Source: Heyndrickxia sporothermodurans
GTDB taxonomy: Bacteria; Bacillota; Bacilli; Bacillales; Bacillaceae_C
Assembly: GCA_016756695.1 (NCBI GenBank)
Contig: CP066701.1
Span: forward strand, 2,552,001 to 2,616,000
Reading direction: 5' to 3'
Length of the DNA stretch: 64,000 bases
Part shown: positions 44,308 through 52,480 of the stretch, piece after piece
Numbering within the stretch: the stretch's first letter is position 1
Layout: the number at the start of each line of letters is the position of its first letter
Made by a program: the position numbers and the translations under genes
Notes under the pieces: generated by a model
What the model was told of the DNA's origin: nothing
Databases searched by the model: none
The model's input: only the letters and a program-made list of their open reading frames with translations

Positions 44308-44466
44308 AATAATCTACCTCCTTATGACTATTATGATGGACTACAAGCAAAATGAAAAGAAAAGAAGATGAAAGTTGCATCATGGGATATGAATTTAGTA
44401 AAGTAAGTGAAGGAAGATATGTATTATCATAATAAATTTTAAATTATACATAAAGGAGTATATCAA

Positions 44467-45060
44467 ATGACATATCCACAGCTTACAAATGAAGTGTTAG
44501 AAAACGAAAAGGTCATTGAAATGCAAACAAATATGGGAAATATTAAAATTAAATTATTTCCGGAACTTGCACCTAAAACAGTTGAAAATTTTGTAAAGCA
44601 TAGTCAAGATGGGTACTATGAGGGAGTAACTTTCCACCGTATCATTAACGGATTTATGATTCAAGGTGGAGACCCGCAAGGAAACGGTACAGGTGGAGAA
44701 AGTATTTATGGAGCTCCATTTGAAGACGAATTTTCTCAACAATTATTTAACTTCCGCGGAGCATTATCAATGGCAAATGCAGGTCCTAACACTAATGGCA
44801 GTCAATTCTTTATCGTCCAAAGTGTTGCCGTTGATCCAAGAATGAAAGGCCAAATGGAAAGAGCGGGTTACCCAGAAGAAGTAATTAATGCATATATGGA
44901 AAACGGGGGAACTCCACATTTAGATTTCCGCCACACAGTATTTGGTCATGTGATTGAAGGTATGGATGTTGTTGATAAAATCGCTGAAGTGAAAACAGAT
45001 ATGCAAGACCGTCCAGTTCAATTCGATGTTGTTATTGAAAAAATAAATGTATTGAAATAA
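44467..45060 (+). CDS. Cyclophilin-type peptidyl-prolyl isomerase
   Basis: A 197-aa cyclophilin: [20 protein letters not shown] (FHR and the catalytic Arg), [38 protein letters not shown] and [17 protein letters not shown]. All active-site residues of the family are present. It has no signal peptide, so cytoplasmic. It catalyses proline cis-trans isomerisation in protein folding. AAAGGAG ribosome binding site; terminator after the stop. It is longer than B. subtilis PpiB because of an extended N-terminus and an insert. Confidence 0.93.
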   Translation: MTYPQLTNEVLENEKVIEMQTNMGNIKIKLFPELAPKTVENFVKHSQDGYYEGVTFHRIINGFMIQGGDPQGNGTGGESIYGAPFEDEFSQQLFNFRGALSMANAGPNTNGSQFFIVQSVAVDPRMKGQMERAGYPEEVINAYMENGGTPHLDFRHTVFGHVIEGMDVVDKIAEVKTDMQDRPVQFDVVIEKINVLK

Positions 45061-45061
45061 G

Positions 45062-45093
45062 GGGAAGCTGTCCAATCGGGCAGCTTTTTGTAA
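45062..45093 (+). terminator. Cyclophilin gene terminator
   Basis: Stem AAGCTG / CAGCTT with TTTTTG. Confidence 0.75.
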
Positions 45094-45114
45094 TAAATTT
45101 GTCAAATCAAGCAA

Positions 45115-45145
45115 TTGGTTTTACAAGGTGATAATTGGTATACTA
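45115..45145 (+). promoter_or_regulatory. Sigma-A promoter of the 45180 gene
   Basis: TTGGTT, 18-nt spacer, TATACT, about 35 nt before the start codon. Confidence 0.5.
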
Positions 45146-45179
45146 GTTAAGAAAAGTTTTATAAGAAAGGGAGTTTCTC

Positions 45180-45380
45180 ATGTTAAACTCTTTAAATATT
45201 TTCATACTAAATTTGTTTCTTTATTTTCCGGAAGATAAGAGAGAATATATTCCCGCATTTATTTCGTTTTCGATCTTTTTAATTCTATGCATCTTAACGT
45301 TTATGTTTATTCTTAGAGTAAATAAAAAACAATTAAAAAAAGCAAAGGAATTTGAAGAAAAAATTAAACATCTAAAATAA
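45180..45380 (+). CDS. Small single-span membrane protein, unknown
   Basis: A 66-aa protein. A short N-terminal hydrophobic stretch and the acidic loop PEDKREYIPAF are followed by a membrane helix (ISFSIFLILCILTFMFILRV) and a basic coiled-coil tail (NKKQLKKAKEFEEKIKHLK). GAAAGGGAG ribosome binding site, own promoter and terminator. The family is not recognised. Confidence 0.75.
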   Translation: MLNSLNIFILNLFLYFPEDKREYIPAFISFSIFLILCILTFMFILRVNKKQLKKAKEFEEKIKHLK

Positions 45381-45384
45381 TAGA

Positions 45385-45417
45385 TGAGCCAATTCAACTA
45401 ATGGATTGGCTTTTTGT
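45385..45417 (+). terminator. Terminator of 45180 gene
   Basis: Stem GCCAAT / ATTGGC with TTTTTGTTTTTT. Confidence 0.7.
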
Positions 45418-45493
45418 TTTTTAAACGAATAGACAGGCTTTGTTCTGGCTAGAATTGTGAATAGATAACTAACAAATTTTGGAGGAATACATA

Positions 45494-46006
45494 ATGAAAT
45501 GGGCTGCAATTCTCTTAACGACGATACTATTGAGCGGGTGTACTCAAGGGAATCCGAAAGATACGGATGTTGATATAAAAAACGCTACAGGTGATAGTCT
45601 CGGAAAGATAAATTTGAAAGAGCAAGCGAAGGGTGTCATGTTAAAGATTAATCTAACTGGACTTCCGCCGGGTGAGCATGCGATTCATTTTCACGAAAAG
45701 GGAAGTTGTAAAGCTCCCACTTTCACTTCCGCCGGTAACCATTTTAATCCCGAAAAGAAAGAACACGGACTATTAAATCCAAAAGGCTCTCATGCAGGAG
45801 ATCTTCCTAACTTAATTGTAAAAGATGATGGAAAAGCAAAATTAGACATTCTCGCCCCACAAGTTACAATGGACAGTGGTAAAAATTCGTTATTTACAAA
45901 GGACGGTACCTCCATTGTCATCCATGAATCCAAAGATGACGGGATGACTCAACCTTCAGGTGATGCTGGAAACCGTATTGCATGTGGAGTAATAAAAAAT
46001 AAATAA
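45494..46006 (+). CDS. sodC: Cu/Zn superoxide dismutase lipoprotein (SodC/YojM-like)
   Basis: A 170-aa lipoprotein. ATG 45494 is behind TGGAGGAA. Signal and lipobox LLLSGC put Cys at about residue 16. All metal ligands are present: [11 protein letters not shown] (two Cu His), [13 protein letters not shown] (bridging His and Zn His), SHAGDLPN (Zn His and Asp) and IVIHESKDD (Cu His). The disulfide cysteines (GSCKAP and IACGVI) are also there. It converts superoxide to peroxide outside the membrane. From memory, B. subtilis YojM has lost some Cu ligands, so this version looks more competent. Confidence 0.92.
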   Translation: MKWAAILLTTILLSGCTQGNPKDTDVDIKNATGDSLGKINLKEQAKGVMLKINLTGLPPGEHAIHFHEKGSCKAPTFTSAGNHFNPEKKEHGLLNPKGSHAGDLPNLIVKDDGKAKLDILAPQVTMDSGKNSLFTKDGTSIVIHESKDDGMTQPSGDAGNRIACGVIKNK

Positions 46007-46009
46007 CTA

Positions 46010-46427
46010 AAAGGACCGTTAAGAAGTTCTTTTTTTATTAAGAATGACTATTTCTCTCCAAATAAGGATTGCAAACCTATAAACCGGTCATAGCCGAGTA
46101 TGAATTGGAAGTATCAAAAGAACTTTGAGACTTTTTATTAACTTATTAATAGTAAGGAATTTTTAAGGTAAGGGGTAGGTAGCCTCCACATTGCTTAAAA
46201 ATAGATTAAAAGATTTTAAAGAAAAAATTCTCGACCTCCACCAATGATAAGAATTTGACAAATACAATACGGGGACATTTTTAGTTCTCATTGCCTTTCC
46301 CCTTTATCAACTATGAATAACCTTTTATAAATAACAAATACTAAAGCCTAGTAAAATCAATTAAAAAGTTTAATACATGTAAATGCAAATTGAATCCAAT
46401 TGTAATTATATTTAAAGGAGTGTTTAT
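46010..46427. other. Gene-free interval before 46428
   Basis: AT-rich, about 420 bp. A weak U-run follows the sodC stop near 46030. No ORF, hairpin or repeat stands out. It marks the start of a low-GC patch that runs to about 49.0 kb. Confidence 0.4.
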
Positions 46428-46934
46428 ATGAGATTTATTTCAGTATTTTTTATTGGGTTTATACTTCTATTCAATATTCAAGGTAATCAAGTAAATGCAA
46501 AAACTAATGATCCTATCCGCTCGTTTAAAATTACCTTAAAAAATGATGGCTATGTTTCATTAAACAAAGCAATATCTACTTACGAGAATAAAGAGAAAGT
46601 AAATGTACTAATACCGGATATTCCAATAAATTACAATTATAAGGTGGGAAAAGCATATAAAAATGAACTCAAATTAATATGGTATGATTTAAATTCAATT
46701 ACTTCTAATAATTTCATTTTAAATATTAAACCAGCTAAGAAAAAAGAAGTAACATTTTTGCCATTAGATAAATCAGAAAAGGTAATTCTTAAGAACGGGA
46801 TTGAAGGATATTTTTTTAAAGATAACTTTTATATGTTTGCCTTCATTAAGGACCAAGTGGAATATTGCTATACTTTAAAAAAATCAACTCTAACAAAAGA
46901 AGGATTCATTGAAATTGCCAATACATTTAATTGA
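46428..46934 (+). CDS. Secreted protein of unknown function
   Basis: A 168-aa protein with a clear signal peptide (FISVFFIGFILLFNIQG, cleavage likely after VNA at residue 24). The mature part is basic and predicted mixed alpha/beta (FKITLKNDGYVSLNKAISTY, LKLIWYDLNSITSNNFILNI). No cysteine pair, no anchor and no catalytic motif. AAAGGAG ribosome binding site. The gene is more AT rich than the core genes. It is the first of a group of exported proteins at 46.4-49.0 kb. I do not recognise the family. Confidence 0.75.
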   Translation: MRFISVFFIGFILLFNIQGNQVNAKTNDPIRSFKITLKNDGYVSLNKAISTYENKEKVNVLIPDIPINYNYKVGKAYKNELKLIWYDLNSITSNNFILNIKPAKKKEVTFLPLDKSEKVILKNGIEGYFFKDNFYMFAFIKDQVEYCYTLKKSTLTKEGFIEIANTFN

Positions 46935-46994
46935 AATTAATCTAAATGGATTTTTATCATTTTTTCAATTCTTCTTTAGGCAGTTACTCGTTAG

Positions 46995-47032
46995 TGTTTA
47001 AATAGTTAAGCCAATTAAACTATTTTTTTATT
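46995..47032 (+). terminator. Terminator of 46428 gene
   Basis: Stem AAATAGTT / AACTATTT with TTTTTA. Confidence 0.65.
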
Positions 47033-47136
47033 CCTTGGAAAAAAAGCGTAAAAACTTTAAAAAAATAAAGGATTATTTCTAAATAAAATAGAAATATACC
47101 ATTAGTAAATATACGAAGAAAGGTTTGTGTTATCTA

Positions 47137-47562
47137 ATGGTAAAAAAAATGATGATTGTTGCGGCTACATTTTTGGTTATTATGGGTACATCAATGTTCG
47201 GTACGACTAACACAGCTGGGGCGGCTATTATTTCTTGTTCCGGAAATTCAAGATGTGTTGATATTTCTATGAAGTATGGTGTAGCTCAATATTGGTCTAC
47301 ACCAAAAATATATTTTTCTAAAGGTGAAGAGTTTAAGTATGATTTTGGAACAACAAATAAAAGTCTTTTTCATGTGGCTTTTGCGGTTTTTCGATTAAGT
47401 GACGGAAAGCAAATAACACCTTGGAGTTATGCAGCAGGTAAAGGTGGAATTGACTATAGCTATGGTGATATTCCAAGCACAGGTTATTATTATATGATGG
47501 CCGCTTGTAAGGGTGGAGATGATACACGATGTGAAGGCGGAGGAACGCTTAAGAAGTGGTAA
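47137..47562 (+). CDS. Secreted small protein, unknown
   Basis: A 141-aa protein with a signal peptide (MMIVAATFLVIMGTSMFG, cleavage near AGAA). The mature region of about 110 residues starts IISCSGNSRCVDISMKYG and contains four cysteines in two spaced pairs (SCSGNSRC and AACKGGDDTRC), probably disulfides. Aromatic and glycine residues suggest a compact beta fold (PWSYAAGKGGIDYSYGDI, TGYYYMMAAC). ATG 47137 is taken over TTG 47125. A secreted antimicrobial or surface-interaction role is possible but unproven. Confidence 0.72.
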   Translation: MVKKMMIVAATFLVIMGTSMFGTTNTAGAAIISCSGNSRCVDISMKYGVAQYWSTPKIYFSKGEEFKYDFGTTNKSLFHVAFAVFRLSDGKQITPWSYAAGKGGIDYSYGDIPSTGYYYMMAACKGGDDTRCEGGGTLKKW

Positions 47563-47582
47563 TTACCAAAAGATAATCATTA

Positions 47583-47634
47583 AAAATACCCCTAAAAAGT
47601 TTTAGAACTTATTCTAAGGGGTATTTCTTTTTTA
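47583..47634 (+). terminator. Terminator of 47137 gene
   Basis: Stem AAATACCCC / GGGGTATTT followed by CTTTTTT. Confidence 0.8.
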
Positions 47635-47719
47635 GAAAAACCTTGTTTTAGGGTGGAAGGCGCAGGATAGGGTTAATCGGCGATAGCAAAATGGAACTAG
47701 TCCCTTCTGTTAAAGTTAG

Positions 47720-47881
47720 ATGCGGGGTGATTTCTCAGCCGACAGTAAAATTAGAACTACTGAATTCACCCATGGTGGAACATATTGGTCAAAACTCAGA
47801 ACGTCTGTCTCTAGTAAAGGAATTGCTAGAGCAGTATATGAAGCAGACAACCAGTCAACCAATGCCGTTATGGTTTGGTAG
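47720..47881 (+). pseudogene. Remnant of a lactococcin 972-like secreted bacteriocin gene
   Basis: A 53-codon frame reads DSKIRTTEFTHGGTYWSKLR, TSVSSKGIARAVYEADNQST and ends NAVMVW. The HGGTYW ... SSV ... ARA...NAV-x-W pattern recalls the mature part of lactococcin 972-family bacteriocins, but the signal peptide is absent and no ribosome binding site precedes it. The stop is 10 nt before a perfect terminator, which supports a once-real gene. An overlapping frame (47691-47891) has less protein-like composition. Confidence 0.4.
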
Positions 47882-47889
47882 TATTCTCT

Positions 47890-47920
47890 AGGTCGTGAGA
47901 GAACCTCACGACCTTTTATC
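47890..47920 (+). terminator. Terminator after bacteriocin-like remnant
   Basis: Stem GGTCGTGAG / CTCACGACC with a 5-nt loop and TTTTAT. Confidence 0.88.
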
Positions 47921-47980
47921 TTTATTCACTCAAAAATTCGAGGATGACATAAGGTATTTTTTTAAGAAGGAGGAGTTGAA

Positions 47981-49012
47981 ATGAAACGAAGAAAATTGTA
48001 TTTATTAATAATTTTATTAGTACTAATAGTCATAGCTTTTTATGGAATTCGATTATTCCAATCAAAAAGTTCATCAGCAACAAACTCTAAATCGCTGCAA
48101 AAAACACAGATTTATGATAAAGATCTTAATGTGAATATTAATTTACCGTATAAAGAAATATCCTCTTATGACTCTTATGGAGACAATGTTTATTTGAGTG
48201 CTGCTGATAAAAGTCCTTCTGGAATGGCTAATAAAATCATTCAATATAACAGGAAAACAAAGAAAACTGTGCAGCTATTTACAACTAAATTTGATAGTTC
48301 TTCTGTACAAGGAGTAAAAGCTAATGGTCGATGGCTTACTTGGGTAGATAGTGATGATTTTGGGGATCAGAAAAATATATATATCATGAATACAAAAACA
48401 AAGGAAATTAAACCTGTTACAAAAGAAAATGATAAGTCAATCAAAAATGAATTCCCTGTTTTAGCTGATAATCATATAGCATGGATTTATTATGATCAAA
48501 AGAAAAATCAATCTTATGTAATGTTACGGGATCTTAATTCACATAGTAATAAAATAATTTTTAATTTAAAAACACATACACTTGAAAATGCGTTTTTATC
48601 TATACAAAAAGGAAAACTTCTCTTTACTGATATAAGAGGGGGAAAAGGCTACTGTTATATATACGATATTTCAAAACAAAAATTGGAAAGGTTTAAGAGT
48701 CCACATAAGAAAATTGGTTGGGGGGAATTATTAAATGATCACCAAATTGTTTACTTAGCTTTCTTTTCTAACTCTTTTGCGGATAACAAACTAGTTCTTT
48801 ATGATACTCGAACGATGAAGGCTAAAGAATTTTCGAGTAAGTATATGGAGGTTAACAGACTTAGGGTAGATGCTAGTAATCATGTATTTGTTGGTATGGG
48901 TGGAGACAGGTATTTCCACAAGTTTCAAATTGATAATAATCTAATTAAGAAACAGGGAAAAATTAATGATAAAGATATTTTTGATATGACAGCTAATAAT
49001 GGAGTTATTTAA
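47981..49012 (+). CDS. Membrane-anchored beta-propeller-like protein
   Basis: A 343-aa protein. A single N-terminal membrane helix (LYLLIILLVLIVIAFYGIRL) is followed by a Ser/Lys linker, then about 290 residues of repeated four-strand units (WLTWVDSDDFGDQKNIYIMN, IAWIYYDQKKNQSYVMLRDL, LLFTDIRGGKGYCYIYDI), typical of a TolB/YwtD-like propeller facing outside. AAGGAGGAG ribosome binding site. It has no catalytic signature. It lies next to the bacteriocin-like remnant, so an immunity or sensing role can be imagined, without proof. Confidence 0.7.
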   Translation: MKRRKLYLLIILLVLIVIAFYGIRLFQSKSSSATNSKSLQKTQIYDKDLNVNINLPYKEISSYDSYGDNVYLSAADKSPSGMANKIIQYNRKTKKTVQLFTTKFDSSSVQGVKANGRWLTWVDSDDFGDQKNIYIMNTKTKEIKPVTKENDKSIKNEFPVLADNHIAWIYYDQKKNQSYVMLRDLNSHSNKIIFNLKTHTLENAFLSIQKGKLLFTDIRGGKGYCYIYDISKQKLERFKSPHKKIGWGELLNDHQIVYLAFFSNSFADNKLVLYDTRTMKAKEFSSKYMEVNRLRVDASNHVFVGMGGDRYFHKFQIDNNLIKKQGKINDKDIFDMTANNGVI

Positions 49013-49104
49013 TGAAAGTTGAGGATAAGAATAAAGAAGAGAAACTGATAATTACAACTAAGTTACCTTAATAATTAATCGCTGTCATACTTCTAATGTG
49101 TATT

Positions 49105-49142
49105 ACACAAAACCGGGAGATTAATTTCCCGGTTTTGTATTT
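49105..49142 (+). terminator. Terminator
   Basis: Stem CAAAACCGGGA / TCCCGGTTTTG with an 8-nt loop. Confidence 0.88.
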
Positions 49143-49143
49143 A

Positions 49144-49181
49144 ATGTCCAGCTCCAGGGACTGGTCAAGGCGCTTCCGCTT
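49144..49181. repeat. Truncated Bacillaceae intergenic repeat (GTCCAGCTCCAG type)
   Basis: GTCCAGCTCCAGGGACTGGTC followed by AAGGCGCTTCCGC has the two ends of a longer dispersed element common in Bacillaceae, with the middle deleted. It touches the end of yugF. Confidence 0.5.
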
Positions 49182-50004
49182 ATTTTATAAACTCACAAAT
49201 GTTTTGGTAAACTTCTTTAGCTTTTTCCTCCGGGATTAAATGCCCCGCTTCCTTTAAAACGACGAGTTTTGCATTCGGTATTTCCGTTGCTAATCGTTTT
49301 CCGATGTGAAGGGGAACGACTCGATCAAATTCCCCCCAAATTAATAGACAGGGAGTTGTGATAGTCTTTAATCTATCGGATGTTAAATCTCCTTCCCGAT
49401 CTCTTACCATTCTTGACAAACCACGAAATATTTCATTATTTAAAAACGGCTGCTCGTAGCCTTTTAACATGTCATCGTCAATAATCATTTTATTATGTAC
49501 GACATTTTCTACATTTTTCTGCACACCAGATTTTTCTAAGTATCGCTTTACAAAATAATGAAAAAACGGCAAGTAACTTAGTAGTTTTAATGATTGCTTA
49601 GAAGCTTCTAAATAGCCGGAACTGCAAAGAAGAATTCCTTTTTTTACTAAACTAGGATTTTGGAGCATTATATTCAAAGCGATTTGTCCGCCCATCGAAT
49701 GGCCGATAAGATACACGCCCCGGTATCCAAGCTGATTGATTAAAGAAATAACGGTCGCAGCCAAATTATGATAAGAATATTGATAGTGTGCATGTTTTCC
49801 GCTTTGGCCAAATGGGGGTAAGTCAATGGTAATCACGTTGAATTTTTGCGTTAAATAAGGAATGAGTTTTCTAAAACTAAAAGATGATGAGAGAAAGCCG
49901 TGTAATAATACGAAGGTTTCTTTAGCGTTTTTATTGCGATGTATTTCAAAATATAAATCGATTCCTTTTATATTTTTTTTGTGTGTTGAAACAGAAATTG
50001 ACAT
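49180..50004 (-). CDS. yugF: Alpha/beta hydrolase YugF
   Basis: A 274-aa alpha/beta hydrolase. ATG 50004 has GGGAGTG upstream. The oxyanion motif VLLHGFLSSSFSFR, the nucleophile elbow LIGHSMGGQIAL (Ser), the acid near LLIWGEFDRVVP (Asp) and the C-terminal KEAGHLIPEE (His) are all present. It is probably a cytoplasmic esterase or lipase-like enzyme with unknown substrate. In B. subtilis yugF lies near yugI, as here. Confidence 0.9.
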   Translation of the reverse strand: MSISVSTHKKNIKGIDLYFEIHRNKNAKETFVLLHGFLSSSFSFRKLIPYLTQKFNVITIDLPPFGQSGKHAHYQYSYHNLAATVISLINQLGYRGVYLIGHSMGGQIALNIMLQNPSLVKKGILLCSSGYLEASKQSLKLLSYLPFFHYFVKRYLEKSGVQKNVENVVHNKMIIDDDMLKGYEQPFLNNEIFRGLSRMVRDREGDLTSDRLKTITTPCLLIWGEFDRVVPLHIGKRLATEIPNAKLVVLKEAGHLIPEEKAKEVYQNICEFIK

Positions 50005-50183
50005 GATTTTCACTCCCGTAAGAGAAAATGGCAAAAAAAAGGACGAGCATTATATCTCGTCAAAAAAATAAAAAGGGGGAATACTAGTGTATAGTATGCT
50101 ATAAAACTTAACAGTACTATACAGAAAGCCTTGTAATTATAGAATATCCACATTTGTACATTTTTAATCAAATTTATAAAAAA

Positions 50184-50384
50184 TTATTTCGATGGAGTTA
50201 ATTCGGAGGCCGGCACATCTAAAACCGTTGATAATTTTAAAATCGTTTGTGTATTAGGAACTTGCTCACCAGATTCGTATTTTTCAATCGTTTTCGTTCC
50301 CAATCTAGCTTTTAATGCTAATTCTTCTTGTGTTAGATTATGTTGTTCACGATGAAATTTTAGATTTTGTGCAAATGAAGTCAT
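50184..50384 (-). CDS. Small XRE-family DNA-binding protein
   Basis: A 66-aa helix-turn-helix protein: FAQNLKFHREQHNLTQEELA, LKARLGTKTIEKYESGEQVP, NTQTILKLSTVLDVPASEL. This is a complete Cro/CI-type domain without a sensor part. ATG 50384 follows GGAGGG. Targets are unknown; it may act on its own promoter. There is no phage context. Confidence 0.85.
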   Translation of the reverse strand: MTSFAQNLKFHREQHNLTQEELALKARLGTKTIEKYESGEQVPNTQTILKLSTVLDVPASELTPSK

Positions 50385-50496
50385 CAAAATCCCTCCAATA
50401 ATCAGAATTCTTTTCTTTTATTGTATCATATAATCGTTTTTAGTCTTAAATATGCTTCTTGAATTTTTTGTGAGCGTTTTATATTATACGTATTTT

Positions 50497-50525
50497 TTGA
50501 TTATCAATCTTGACTGTGGTATAAT
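50497..50525 (+). promoter_or_regulatory. Sigma-A promoter of yugI
   Basis: TTGATT, 17-nt spacer, TATAAT, 52 nt before the yugI start. Confidence 0.7.
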
Positions 50526-50576
50526 TTTTTATTGCGTATATATAGGAGAAAAATTTAGATAAATAGGAGTGTTTCG

Positions 50577-50954
50577 ATGACGACAAAATACGAAATTGGA
50601 AGTGTGTTAACAGGTAAGGTAGCTGGTATTCAACCATATGGAGCTTTTATCGCACTTGATGAGGAAACTCAAGGATTAGTTCATATTTCAGAAATTAAAC
50701 ACGGTTATGTTAAAGATATTAATGATCATTTAAAAATTGGTGACGAAGTGAAAGTTAAAGTGCTTTCAGTTGACGAAGAAAATGGCAAGATCAGCTTGTC
50801 TATCCGTGCCACTGAAGAAGCGCCAAAACAAGAGAAAAAACAACCTCGTCGTCGTCAAGCAAGTGTTATTTCTGAAGAGCCAACAGAAGGATTTAATACT
50901 TTAAAAGACAAATTACAAGAATGGATTGATCAATCCGATTTAATCAAAAAATAA
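50577..50954 (+). CDS. yugI: S1 RNA-binding protein YugI (general stress protein 13)
   Basis: A 125-aa protein. An N-terminal S1 domain (GSVLTGKVAGIQPYGAFIAL, GLVHISEIKHGYVKDINDHL, VKVKVLSVDEENGKISLSIR) is followed by a basic linker (KKQPRRRQ) and an acidic C-terminal tail. It is cytoplasmic, ribosome-associated in related species and part of the general stress regulon in B. subtilis. Clear sigma-A promoter upstream, and a terminator shared with the rocR-like gene. Confidence 0.92.
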   Translation: MTTKYEIGSVLTGKVAGIQPYGAFIALDEETQGLVHISEIKHGYVKDINDHLKIGDEVKVKVLSVDEENGKISLSIRATEEAPKQEKKQPRRRQASVISEEPTEGFNTLKDKLQEWIDQSDLIKK

Positions 50955-50960
50955 TAATAA

Positions 50961-50993
50961 AAAATCCGCTCTAGGTTGGAGCGGATTTTTTAT
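50961..50993. terminator. Bidirectional terminator yugI/rocR
   Basis: Stem AAAATCCGCTC / GAGCGGATTTT with a T-run, between converging genes. Confidence 0.88.
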
Positions 50994-52292
50994 TTATGGT
51001 TTTTCAATTCCATATTTCCGAATGCGATATTGCAGATTTTGACGACTCATTTGAAGTGCCTGAGCCGTTTTTGTAATGTTATATTGATGGTATTGCAGTC
51101 CTTTTTGGATATAATATTTTTCCGCTTCTTGGATGTATTCATCAAACGGTTTAATTGGATTCTTTTGAATTAGCAATTGATGATCGTGTGAAATTCGGTG
51201 CCTAAAATTAGTTGGCAAATGATGAAACTGCAGCAATTCCTCATTATCAAGTATCTTCATTGAATTTTTAATGACATGTTCTAATTCCTTTATATTACCC
51301 GGCCAATCATAATCAGAAAAGCTTTCGAGACAATCGTTCGATATTTTTTTAACATTCAGATGATAACGTTCATTATATTTTTTTAAAAAGAATTTAATAA
51401 TCGAAGGAAGTGTATTTATTCGTTCTCTTAATGGTGGAATAAAAATTGTGAGTTCACTCAAATGATAATATAATGTTTTATTTAATTTTCCACTTCCTAT
51501 TAAATCTATAGGATCCTTCCCTAGTGTACAAATAATTTTATACGTTCGTTCAGTAGAAATCATGTTAAGAAAATGCAACTGGCTAGCTGGTGGAAGATAA
51601 TAAATATCCTCAATTACTAATGTGCCCCCTTTTTCATTTTCTAAAAGATTCATTGAATCGATTAGTACTTGCTCAATCATTGAGACAGGCAATGAGGCAC
51701 AATTTTGAATGATTAAACGTTTTTCTGCCTGGTAATTCTCATGATGAATACATTCTGAAAGGATATGTTTGCCTGTACCTGATTCGCCAATGATTAATAC
51801 TGTAGAGGAATTCTTTGCTGCTTGTTTTCCGGTATCGATCACCTTTTTCGGGAAAAAGGATCTTTCGGATATATTATCAAAGGTATGTGTAGAAGGTGTT
51901 TCTCTTTGCGTATTTTTTTTCATCATTCTTTCCAATTTGGTTACGTCGCGGACGATTTCCACTGCGCCAACTACCGTATTTTGATCAAATATCGGATAAG
52001 TATTGTTCACTGTTTTTATTTCTTGCCCTTTATTATTAAAGTACATTTGTTGAACGTTAAGAATAGGCTCTTTCGTATGCAAAACCTTTAATAAAGTACT
52101 ATCTTCCCCTTGATAAAACTGAAATACATCCAAAATATTTTTATCTAATACATCTTCAATATCTGTTCCTTCAATTTCAATCATTTTTTTATTGTACAAA
52201 ATCGTTCTTCCATTCTCATCAATGACATGGACCCCTACATCGATGAGGTCAAGAACTGTTTTATAAATAGTCATTTCATTTTTAAGTTGCAT
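50994..52292 (-). CDS. rocR: RocR-like transcriptional activator lacking GAFTGA
   Basis: A 432-aa protein. ATG 52292 follows GAGGGG. The N-terminal PAS domain (VIDENGRTILYNKKMIEIEG), AAA+ domain with Walker A IIGESGTGKHILSE, Walker B TLVIEDI, RERINTLPSIIKFF and DYDWPGNIKELEHVI, and a C-terminal Fis-type HTH (NITKTAQALQMSRQNLQYRI) give the RocR/NtrC layout. The loop FGHxxGAFTGA that should follow NCASLP is missing: VLIDSMNLLENEKGGTLVIE has replaced it. It is therefore unlikely to activate sigma-54 polymerase in the usual way. It is divergent from rocA, which it presumably controls. Confidence 0.85.
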   Translation of the reverse strand: MQLKNEMTIYKTVLDLIDVGVHVIDENGRTILYNKKMIEIEGTDIEDVLDKNILDVFQFYQGEDSTLLKVLHTKEPILNVQQMYFNNKGQEIKTVNNTYPIFDQNTVVGAVEIVRDVTKLERMMKKNTQRETPSTHTFDNISERSFFPKKVIDTGKQAAKNSSTVLIIGESGTGKHILSECIHHENYQAEKRLIIQNCASLPVSMIEQVLIDSMNLLENEKGGTLVIEDIYYLPPASQLHFLNMISTERTYKIICTLGKDPIDLIGSGKLNKTLYYHLSELTIFIPPLRERINTLPSIIKFFLKKYNERYHLNVKKISNDCLESFSDYDWPGNIKELEHVIKNSMKILDNEELLQFHHLPTNFRHRISHDHQLLIQKNPIKPFDEYIQEAEKYYIQKGLQYHQYNITKTAQALQMSRQNLQYRIRKYGIEKP

Positions 52293-52344
52293 AATATGCC
52301 AACCCCTCAAAAAATTCAAAAGAATAAATAAAAAATACTTGAAA

Positions 52345-52408
52345 AATGCAATATCTTTTTGCATTATTATATATGTAAGGGTTTTCTAGTGCAAATAATT
52401 TTTGCACT
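52345..52408. promoter_or_regulatory. Tandem inverted repeats, candidate RocR binding sites
   Basis: Repeat 1 is AATGCAA-7-TTGCATT at 52345-52365; repeat 2 is AGTGCAAA-5-TTTGCACT at 52388-52408. Both share TGCAA/TTGCA half sites and their centres are 43 bp apart, about four helix turns. They lie between divergent rocR-like and rocA. No -24/-12 (TGGCAC-N5-TTGC) sequence is visible downstream. Confidence 0.65.
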
Positions 52409-52480
52409 ATCAGTGTCAGAAATGAAAGTTATGATACTATAAAAAATTACTAAAAGCTTTTGGAGGAGGAAGAAAGATTA

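Noticed and set aside
47691..47891. 66-aa frame starting MELVPSVKVRCG
   Set aside because: The frame one base over looks more protein-like and ends next to the terminator; no binding site for this one.
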